Of a stretch of 64,000 bases of DNA, positions 17,950 to 24,902 are shown piece by piece; the first letter of the stretch is position 1, and the number at the start of each line of letters is the position of its first letter. The notes beneath the pieces are model-generated. The model did no database searches and was not told where the DNA came from. It worked only from the letters and a program-made list of their open reading frames with translations. Location: positions 1,426,001 through 1,490,000 of the forward strand of contig CAWHEG010000031.1 of assembly GCA_963828405.1 (NCBI GenBank). The letters run 5' to 3'. Origin of the DNA: JANMJD01 sp963828405 (GTDB lineage Bacteria; Actinomycetota; Acidimicrobiia; Acidimicrobiales; Ilumatobacteraceae). A program made the translations under genes and the position numbers.

Positions 17950-19250
17950 CAGAGGTCTTCCCAGACGCTGTCGGCAGCCTCGACGACGGTCTCGGTCGTC
18001 TGCAGGCTGACGGTCAGCTGATCGGGTTCGGGCTCCGGCGCCGGCAGCGGCGCCATCTCGGCGGACGCCTCGGCCTCGTCGTCGGGCGCCTCGTCGAACC
18101 CGGAAACCTCCGCTGCGCCGGCATCGGCGGTCGTGGCGTCGCCGCCCGTCTCCTCGGACGTGGCGATGTCATCGCCGAACCCGGAGAACAGCGCCTCGGA
18201 TTCGAACTCGTCGATCACGACCGGTGCCAGGAGATCGGCCGCCTGCTCTCCGTCGAGGATGTCGTCGACGCCGTCTGCCTGGGTGATCAATTCGTCCGGT
18301 AGCTCACCTTCGGCACCGTCCGCGCCGAAGTCGGTTCCGACCTCATCGTCGACAGGCGTCTCGGCCACGAGGTCGGCGGCCTCCTGGGCGAGGGGGGTGT
18401 CGAGTCCGTCGTCGGGCACATCCAGGCCGTCGCCGGCAGCCACCGTTCCGCCCGCCACCGCCGCCACCGTCTCGTCGTCGCCGGCGATCGCGTCGACGGC
18501 GGACTGCGTCGCGTCTTCGAGCGGATCGCGCAGTTGCTTGATCGGAGTCGTCACCGCCTTGTTCAACAACAAGTCCGCGCCCTCGATCTTCACCCGGTTC
18601 CAGGTGATGTCCTCGAGCAGGGGTGTCTTGACGTAGCTGATCAGGGCCGAGTCGCTCCCCTCCTCGATCACGTCGCCGGCCGCGTTGGTGTAGATGGCCT
18701 TCTCGGCGACGTCGTCGATCCAACCCCCCTGATGGGCGACCCCCTTCAGGTAGTCGCCGGCCGCTCCCGCGGCGGCGCCGATGCCGGCACCGACGACCGC
18801 CGAGATGGCCACGTCCTCGAAATCCCATGCCGGCAGCTCGGCCTTGAGGTGGTCGTCGACGAGGTAGGTCCGGCCGAACTCGGCGATGCCCCCTTTGATG
18901 AACGGCCCGACGAATCCGCTGATCGCCCCTCCGGCGATCGGTCCGGCGACGAAGGTGGCGGCGGTGCTGACCGCGAACTCGACCGTCGTCGACAGCCCCT
19001 TGACCGCTGCCAGTTCGGCGTAGTCGTTGTGGCCGGCGGCCGAGTGGACGATCGCGGTGACGAAGCCGCCCAGAGGAACGTTGTCCTGGACGAACTCGGT
19101 CATCCAACCGTCCTTGTCGAAGCTGTGATCGATGGCGTCTGCGGCGCCGACCATCCACTCGCCGCTGTCGACGGCGGCCTGGTCGACCCAGTCGACAGCA
19201 TCGGTGGCCGCCGTGTCGACCCACTCCGCGACGTCGTTGAACCAGCCCAT
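17949..19250 (-). CDS. Glycine-zipper protein with acidic C-terminal half, in IniB-like position
   Basis: 433 residues from the ATG at 19250. The N-terminus has amphipathic helices rich in W, V, A and D (WFNDVAEWVDTAATDAVDW). The middle holds hydrophobic Gly/Ala stretches (AATFVAGPIAGGAISGFVGP; AVVGAGIGAAAGAAGDYL), typical of glycine-zipper membrane insertion. Residues from about 265 on are strongly acidic and Ser/Thr/Pro rich with no clear domain. No signal peptide. It is the first gene of the dynamin unit, as iniB is in mycobacteria, but I see no direct IniB sequence match. Probable membrane-associated partner or substrate of the two GTPases. Confidence 0.7.
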   Translation of the reverse strand: MGWFNDVAEWVDTAATDAVDWVDQAAVDSGEWMVGAADAIDHSFDKDGWMTEFVQDNVPLGGFVTAIVHSAAGHNDYAELAAVKGLSTTVEFAVSTAATFVAGPIAGGAISGFVGPFIKGGIAEFGRTYLVDDHLKAELPAWDFEDVAISAVVGAGIGAAAGAAGDYLKGVAHQGGWIDDVAEKAIYTNAAGDVIEEGSDSALISYVKTPLLEDITWNRVKIEGADLLLNKAVTTPIKQLRDPLEDATQSAVDAIAGDDETVAAVAGGTVAAGDGLDVPDDGLDTPLAQEAADLVAETPVDDEVGTDFGADGAEGELPDELITQADGVDDILDGEQAADLLAPVVIDEFESEALFSGFGDDIATSEETGGDATTADAGAAEVSGFDEAPDDEAEASAEMAPLPAPEPEPDQLTVSLQTTETVVEAADSVWEDL

Positions 19251-19372
19251 CAAAGACCCCCAGTTCTCAGCGACCGTCCACCTGGCGGCGACACATCGTC
19301 CTTGGATGCTACGCCAAGATCGTCGGCCGTGCCGAGGCGCGCCGCCGGGGCGGCGAAATCGCCACGGTGATG

Positions 19373-19378
19373 TACTCT
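19373..19378 (+). promoter_or_regulatory. -10 box TACTCT before the DUF1795/LpqN-like gene
   Basis: TACTCT is 6 nt before the ATG at 19385, so this start is preferred over the in-frame start at 19367. Confidence 0.5.
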
Positions 19379-19384
19379 GCGGCG

Positions 19385-19900
19385 ATGGGGACAATGGGAG
19401 CAGTCGAGATCAATCAGCGGGTGCTCGTCTATCCGAGCGTGCTGGTCCGCCCGGTGCCGGGGTTCATGGTGGCGGTACCACCGGGGTGGCAGGTCGCCGA
19501 GTTGCCCCAGGCGGTGCTGACGGTCGGCACACCCGAGCTCGTCAACGGAGTGTGGGTGAACGCCTCGGTGGTCCACGAGCGGGTGATGCCGTCGTTCACA
19601 CTGAAGATCGCCGCACAGGCGTCGTGGACGCGGGTCACGGACGTGTGCCCCGGCGCCGAGCTGAACGGCGAGGAGAAGATCGCCACGTTCGGCGACCGCG
19701 AGACGTACCTCCGCGGGGCCAGCATCCCGGCCACGGGTGAGACGCCGGCGTTCGGCCAGATGCATGCGATCTTTTTCGGCCCCGAGAAGGAGCGGCCGAC
19801 CGTCGATCTGTTCCAGATCGTCTGCACCGGCCCGCTCGAAGGCATCGACGACCACGTTCCGTCGTTCCTCGACATCATCGGGTCGTTCACGTTCACCTGA
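19385..19900 (+). CDS. Hypothetical protein, possibly LpqN/DUF1795-like
   Basis: 171 residues with no signal peptide or membrane segment. The pattern VAVPPGWQ...TPELVNGVWVNASVVHERV...DRETYLRGASIPATG...FFGP resembles the alpha/beta domain of LpqN/DUF1795 proteins, which are usually small exported or cytosolic proteins linked to actinobacterial envelope functions. The match is by pattern only. It is divergent from the dynamin unit (134 bp between starts) and upstream of the Hsp70 cluster. Confidence 0.6.
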   Translation: MGTMGAVEINQRVLVYPSVLVRPVPGFMVAVPPGWQVAELPQAVLTVGTPELVNGVWVNASVVHERVMPSFTLKIAAQASWTRVTDVCPGAELNGEEKIATFGDRETYLRGASIPATGETPAFGQMHAIFFGPEKERPTVDLFQIVCTGPLEGIDDHVPSFLDIIGSFTFT

Positions 19901-19944
19901 GGTCCGGGCATCCGAGGTCTGGCGACGGCACCCAGGGTGCGGGT

Positions 19945-20460
19945 TCAGTTCCGGACGTCGAGGAGCACCAACAGCACGACGCGGGGTCGGGTCCCACGAT
20001 TGGCCACCGCGTGCGGCTGGGTGTAGTCGAAGATCAGCCACTCCCCGTCGACGTACGGCCGGGTCTCGCCTCCGACGCGCAGGCTGGCCGATTCGCCGCC
20101 GGCGAGGCACAGGCAGGCGGTGAAGAACCGACGGTGATGACGGTGCTCGGCGATCGAGGCCCCCGGAGCCAGGACCGAGAACGAGAACGCCTCGATGCGC
20201 CCGAGGCCCTCGACGAGGGCGACCGTGATCGGCGCAAGGGTGCGGTTCGCCGCGCAGATGTCGTCGGGGAAGACGGCCCGGTCGTCGGCCTCGACACGCA
20301 GCGGGAGCACGGACCACGATCGCTCGTCGACACGTCGGTCACCGACGAACGTCATCTGCGGCAGCGCCCGGATCGCCTCGTCGCGGACCTCCTGCCAACG
20401 AGCGCCGACGACGGTCAGTTCCGGGTACCGATCGGGTTCGAGGAATGGGATGTGATCGAT
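19945..20460 (-). CDS. Aspartyl/asparaginyl beta-hydroxylase-like cupin protein, start uncertain
   Basis: About 171 residues ending at 19945. The core AFSFSVLAPGASIAEHRHHRRF...GGETRPYVDGEWLIFDYTQPHAVANRG fits the aspartyl/asparaginyl beta-hydroxylase fold: His in the EHRHH region, a second His in TQPHAVAN and a likely 2-oxoglutarate-binding Arg after it. Homology begins around 20460, but no ATG, GTG or TTG is found there in frame. A TACAGT box (20472-20467) sits 6 nt before an ATC codon at 20460. The first internal ATG is 20355. An ATG at 20640 would overlap the Hsp70 gene by 100 bp. Probable non-heme Fe(II) dioxygenase; the target protein is unknown. Confidence 0.6.
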   Translation of the reverse strand: MDHIPFLEPDRYPELTVVGARWQEVRDEAIRALPQMTFVGDRRVDERSWSVLPLRVEADDRAVFPDDICAANRTLAPITVALVEGLGRIEAFSFSVLAPGASIAEHRHHRRFFTACLCLAGGESASLRVGGETRPYVDGEWLIFDYTQPHAVANRGTRPRVVLLVLLDVRN

Positions 20461-20536
20461 CCCGAGACTGTAGGGTCGCCGGCCAGGGGCCCGCGCACGC
20501 GGATCGTCCTGGCCGGGCCGGGGATGAGGTGAAGGC

Positions 20537-22318
20537 TTGGGATATCGACTCGGTGTTGATCTCGGGACCACCTTCACGGCCGCAGCGATCGAACGCGACG
20601 GTCGAGTCGACATCGTCCCGCTCGGCAACCACGCGGCCACGATCCCGTCGATGGTCTACTTCCGGGAGGACGAGGACGTCCTGATCGGCGATGCCGCCGA
20701 ACGGCGTGGAAGCCTCGAGCCCTCCCGACTCGCCCGGGAGTTCAAGCGCCGGTTCGGGGACTCGACGCCGATCCTGCTCGACCGTACGCCCGTGTCGGCG
20801 GACCGGCTCACCGGGATGATGCTCCGCCAGATCGTCGCCGACGTCGCCAAACGCCATGGTGGTGCTCCCGACGCGGTCGGTGTGGCCCACCCGGCGAACT
20901 GGGGTCAGTTCAAGGTCGATCTGCTGCGCCAGGCGGTCGAGCTCGCCGGCCTGGGCCAGGCGACGTTCGTCAGCGAACCGGTCGCCGCGGCAGTGCAGTA
21001 CGCCTCGACCGAACGGGTCGAGGTCGGCGATGTCATCGCCGTCTACGACCTTGGCGGGGGCACCTTCGACGCGGCCGTGCTGCGCAAGACGGACACCGGG
21101 TTCGACACGTTGGGACAGCCGCAGGGGATCGAGCGGCTCGGCGGGATCGACTTCGATGAGTCCGTCTTCGCCCACGTGCGCCGCACGATCGGTGAGGCAC
21201 TCGACAACCTCGACACCAGCGACCCGTCGGCGCGCGCCGCGGTCGCCCGCCTGCGCCACGAGTGCGTGCTGGCCAAGGAGGCGCTGTCGTCGGATTCCGA
21301 CGCGACGATCCCGGTGATGTTGCCGACCGTCCAGACCCAGGTGCGCATCACCCGCGGCGAGTTCGAGGACATGATCCGCCCGACGCTGCGCGAGACGATC
21401 GAAACGCTCCGCCGGGCGATCACCCTCGCCGGCATCGAGTTGTCGCAGGTCAAGTCGGTGCTGCTCGCCGGGGGATCATCGCGGATCCCGTTGGTCTCCG
21501 AGCTCGTCCGTTCCGAGCTCGGCCGGGCGACGGTGACCGACGCCCATCCGAAGCACGCCGTGGCGATGGGCGCCGCCCGGGTGGCTGCGCTGGCCGCCGG
21601 ATCGGGTCCCGGTGTTCCCGTCAGCGCTTCGCCGCCGGCCGATGCCGTGACCCGCCGGCTCGAGGCCCTCCCCGACGACGGCGCCGTCGCCTCGGTTCCG
21701 ACCGCTCCGATCGCCAGGACACGGACGAATCCCGTCACGCCGGCCCCCGCCCCCGCGGCGGCGAGATCGTCCGGTCACGGGAAGCTCTTCGCCGCTCTGG
21801 CCGCGCTCGTCGTCATCGGTGGCGGTGCCGCGTTCGCCCTGACCAGGTCCCCGGGCGCCGACGAATCGGCCGACGGCGGCGCGGTGACGTCGGCAACGGT
21901 TGCACCGACGACCGTCCCCGTCCCCGTCACCGATCCGGCGCCGACCGAACCCGTGCCGCTGACGACCGTGCCGGTGACGACCGCCCCGCCACCGGCGACC
22001 ACCGTGCCCGCACCTGTGACCACACCGGCGCCGGCGACCACGGTGCCACCACCGCCGACCGCCGCCGGCGTCCCCGACGTCTTCGGGCTTCCCCAGGCCG
22101 ACGCCGAGGCCCTTCTCGTCGGAGCCGGTTACCAGCCCCGCTTCTTCCGGGTGTGCAGTGGTTCGGTCGGCGAGGGCGAGGTTCGCCAGGTCCTGTGGAA
22201 CGACGGCGGGACCGAGATCATCGTCGTCGACAAGCAGGGGGTCATCGCCGAGGAGGCACTCGTCCCTCCCGGTACCGAACTGAGCGTCAAGGTCGGAACG
22301 GGTGTGGCATGCGGCTGA
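20537..22318 (+). CDS. Membrane-anchored Hsp70-type ATPase with external PASTA domain
   Basis: 593 residues starting at TTG 20537 behind a strong Shine-Dalgarno (GAGGTGAAGG). Residues 1-350 are an Hsp70 nucleotide-binding domain: DLGTTFT (8-14), YDLGGGTFDAAV (170-181), VLLAGGSSRIPLV (308-320). No Hsp70 substrate-binding domain follows. Instead there is an Ala/Pro linker, one transmembrane helix (about 417-435), a Thr/Pro-rich stalk and a C-terminal PASTA-like domain (VPDVFGLPQADAEALLVGAGYQP onward, from about 513). The layout copies that of PknB-type kinases, with an ATPase in place of the kinase. Predicted to sense the cell wall or another external ligand. Confidence 0.85.
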   Translation: MGYRLGVDLGTTFTAAAIERDGRVDIVPLGNHAATIPSMVYFREDEDVLIGDAAERRGSLEPSRLAREFKRRFGDSTPILLDRTPVSADRLTGMMLRQIVADVAKRHGGAPDAVGVAHPANWGQFKVDLLRQAVELAGLGQATFVSEPVAAAVQYASTERVEVGDVIAVYDLGGGTFDAAVLRKTDTGFDTLGQPQGIERLGGIDFDESVFAHVRRTIGEALDNLDTSDPSARAAVARLRHECVLAKEALSSDSDATIPVMLPTVQTQVRITRGEFEDMIRPTLRETIETLRRAITLAGIELSQVKSVLLAGGSSRIPLVSELVRSELGRATVTDAHPKHAVAMGAARVAALAAGSGPGVPVSASPPADAVTRRLEALPDDGAVASVPTAPIARTRTNPVTPAPAPAAARSSGHGKLFAALAALVVIGGGAAFALTRSPGADESADGGAVTSATVAPTTVPVPVTDPAPTEPVPLTTVPVTTAPPPATTVPAPVTTPAPATTVPPPPTAAGVPDVFGLPQADAEALLVGAGYQPRFFRVCSGSVGEGEVRQVLWNDGGTEIIVVDKQGVIAEEALVPPGTELSVKVGTGVACG

Positions 22319-22357
22319 CGGCTCCGCTCCCGCTCCCGCTGCTCGCCGACACAGGCG

Positions 22358-22363
22358 TAGGTT
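22358..22363 (+). promoter_or_regulatory. -10 box TAGGTT before the second Hsp70 gene
   Basis: TAGGTT ends 7 nt before the GTG at 22371 and makes this GTG the likely start, rather than an in-frame start at 22302 inside the first Hsp70 gene. Confidence 0.5.
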
Positions 22364-22370
22364 GACGAGC

Positions 22371-24899
22371 GTGGGAACCGAAGCCGTCCGACTTGCCGTG
22401 GATCTCGGCACGACCTGGACGGCCGCGGCGGTGACCGCCGGTTCGAGCCCGACGTTGGTCGCCCTGGGCACGCGCCACCCGTCGATGCCGTCCGTGGTGG
22501 CCCGCGCCGATGGACAGTGGTTCGTCGGCGACGCCGCCGCCCGCCTGATGGCCACCACTCCGTCCTGCGCCGCCCGGGAGGTGAAACGACGGTTCGGCGA
22601 CACCACGCCGATGATCGTCGACGGTGAGCCGTTCGGTGCCGAGCGTCTGCAGGCCGAACTGCTCCGCGGCGTCTGCGCCGTGGCACTCCCCGCCGGTGCG
22701 GTGGCCGCGCTCACCCTGACCCATCCGGCGAACTGGGGGCCGTACAAACTCGATCTGCTGCGTGAGGTCGGCCGCGTCGCCGGCTATGGAACGGTCGAGA
22801 TGGTCAGCGAGCCCGCCGCCGCCGCCATGCACTTCGCCTCGGGAGGCCGCCTGGCCGTGGACGACCGCGTCGCGGTGTACGACCTCGGGGGTGGCACGTT
22901 CGACGGTGCCGTCGTCGCCCTCACCGCCGACGGGCCAGAGGTGCTCGGTACGCCGGAGGGCCTCGAACGTTTCGGCGGGCTCGACATCGATCAGATCGTC
23001 TTCAATCACGTAGCGGTCGCCCTCGGCGGAGCGCTGGCGGGGCTCGATTCGAGCGACGAGGCGGTGCGGCGCGGTGTGCAGCAACTGCGTGCCGACTGCG
23101 TCGCCGCCAAGGAGGCGCTCTCGGCTGACAGCGAGGCATCCATTCCGGTCACACTCCCCGGGCTGAACACCCAGGTGCGCATCACCCGGCCCGAGCTCGA
23201 GGCGGCCCTGCGCGGCCGCATCGGCGACACGCTCGGGTCCCTCGATCGCACCGTCGCCTCGGCGCAACTCGGTTACGGCGATCTCGCCGGCATCGTGCTC
23301 GTCGGGGGGAGCTCGCGCATCCCGCTCGTGGCCGAGCAGGTCGCCGCCCACACAGGACGCCCCGTGCTGTTCGACGACGAGCCCAAGCTCGTCGTCGCCC
23401 TCGGTGCCGCCGGCGGTCGCCACTCGCCGACATCCGCAAGTGCATCCATCCCTTCACCCGTTCGCACTCGAGAACCGGAGCCATCAGTGACCAATACCGA
23501 GAACACGGCAAATCCTCCTCCCAGGGGGCCGAGGGCGGACGAGGCGACACCTTCTGGGCCTGCGACCGCGGCACCGGCCGGCGGGAAGGCTCCCGCGCCG
23601 GCCGGGGGAGTCAAGACCCCGCCCCCACCACCGCCGCCCAGGAAGCACGCGCCATCCGTCGCCGAGAAGGTCGCCGGCGTCGGGGCGGCGGTGGCGGCCG
23701 CAGCGGGCGCCGCCGTGCTGTTCGGTGACGACGTCGCCGACGCGCTCGACGGAGACGCCCAGAACCTTCCCGTTCCCGGGGATGCGGTTCCGGGCACCGA
23801 TGGCGCGGGCGACGACGAGAGCATGGACGCGTTCGAGGCGGTCGGCCGCCATCCCGACGCGCCACGGGATGCCCAGGCCCGCGGCACGATTCCCGACGAC
23901 GCCGGCCGCGACTCACGGATCGCCGAGCCGACCCCGGGGGTTTCCGCCTTCGCCCCGCCCACGGGCGATTCGGGCGCAGCCTTCCGCCAGCAGCCGGCCG
24001 CGGCCCGATCGTCGTCCCAGGCGCCGTCGCGGACCGACATGCCGGCGCCACCCGCCCCGCGCCGTGAGGCACCCGATCTGCAATCGGCGACGATGGCCCC
24101 TCCGGAGCCGTTGCCGGTGATCCAGGTGTCCGAGATGGCCAGCTTCGAGGCCGACCGCGCCGCACTGCTCGCGCGGGTCGAGAGCCTCGACCTCGCCGGT
24201 GTCGATCCGGCCGAGATCGAGACGTTGCGCGCCGACCTCACCCGGACGATCGAGCACTTCGCGCTGGTCCCCGGCCAGACGGCCGATCAGGCGCTCGCCG
24301 TGCTGCGTGACCAGTTCGACCAACGCGTGCAGGACTTCAATCAGGACCAGCAGATCGAATCGCTGATCGATGAGCAGCGACGCGACAACGAAGCCGAGCA
24401 GGCCCTCGACCAGACCCCGGACGTCACCGACGGGACCACGCTCGTCGACGAATTCGACCTGATCACGGCCGATCCTTCGACGGCCGATCCCGGCGGTGAG
24501 GATGGTTTCGACTCCCCCACGTCCGGTGCCGTCGGAGTGAGCGACGACACCCGGTTGGACGACGGCACGTCGAGCCCCGGCATCGATGCGCCCGGGGACG
24601 ACGATCTGCTCGGCGACCAGGGCATCACCTCCTCGGTCGACGACGGAGGCTTCGGACTGCAGCCCCTTGGTCCGGACGCCGGCGGCATCGACTTCGGCAC
24701 GTCGGACGGCACCGACTTCCGTACGGCCGACATGGTCCCGGACGAGGACGGTGATCTCGTCAGCCGGTTCGACGACGAGCCTGATTCGGATTCGGAGACG
24801 GATTTCGACACGATCTCCGACTTCACGAGCTTCTCCGACGATTCGGATGGCGAGGTCGGGACCGACGGCGCCTTCACGTTCGACGCCGGCCTCGGCTGA
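22371..24899 (+). CDS. Hsp70-type ATPase with long acidic C-terminal region
   Basis: 842 residues from GTG 22371. The nucleotide-binding domain holds DLGTTWT, HPANWG, YDLGGGTFDGAV and IVLVGGSSRIPLV (residues 1 to about 350). A Pro-rich linker is followed by a short hydrophobic Ala/Gly stretch (about 434-451) that may touch a membrane. Then come a predicted helical/coiled segment (EADRAALLARVESLDLAGVD ... QRRDNEAEQAL) and a 150-residue Asp/Ser/Thr/Gly-rich acidic tail. It lacks the canonical substrate-binding domain. The acidic tail resembles in composition that of the glycine-zipper protein at 17949-19250. It is followed 3 bp later by the third Hsp70 gene. Confidence 0.82.
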   Translation: MGTEAVRLAVDLGTTWTAAAVTAGSSPTLVALGTRHPSMPSVVARADGQWFVGDAAARLMATTPSCAAREVKRRFGDTTPMIVDGEPFGAERLQAELLRGVCAVALPAGAVAALTLTHPANWGPYKLDLLREVGRVAGYGTVEMVSEPAAAAMHFASGGRLAVDDRVAVYDLGGGTFDGAVVALTADGPEVLGTPEGLERFGGLDIDQIVFNHVAVALGGALAGLDSSDEAVRRGVQQLRADCVAAKEALSADSEASIPVTLPGLNTQVRITRPELEAALRGRIGDTLGSLDRTVASAQLGYGDLAGIVLVGGSSRIPLVAEQVAAHTGRPVLFDDEPKLVVALGAAGGRHSPTSASASIPSPVRTREPEPSVTNTENTANPPPRGPRADEATPSGPATAAPAGGKAPAPAGGVKTPPPPPPPRKHAPSVAEKVAGVGAAVAAAAGAAVLFGDDVADALDGDAQNLPVPGDAVPGTDGAGDDESMDAFEAVGRHPDAPRDAQARGTIPDDAGRDSRIAEPTPGVSAFAPPTGDSGAAFRQQPAAARSSSQAPSRTDMPAPPAPRREAPDLQSATMAPPEPLPVIQVSEMASFEADRAALLARVESLDLAGVDPAEIETLRADLTRTIEHFALVPGQTADQALAVLRDQFDQRVQDFNQDQQIESLIDEQRRDNEAEQALDQTPDVTDGTTLVDEFDLITADPSTADPGGEDGFDSPTSGAVGVSDDTRLDDGTSSPGIDAPGDDDLLGDQGITSSVDDGGFGLQPLGPDAGGIDFGTSDGTDFRTADMVPDEDGDLVSRFDDEPDSDSETDFDTISDFTSFSDDSDGEVGTDGAFTFDAGLG

Positions 24900-24902
24900 T
24901 AG

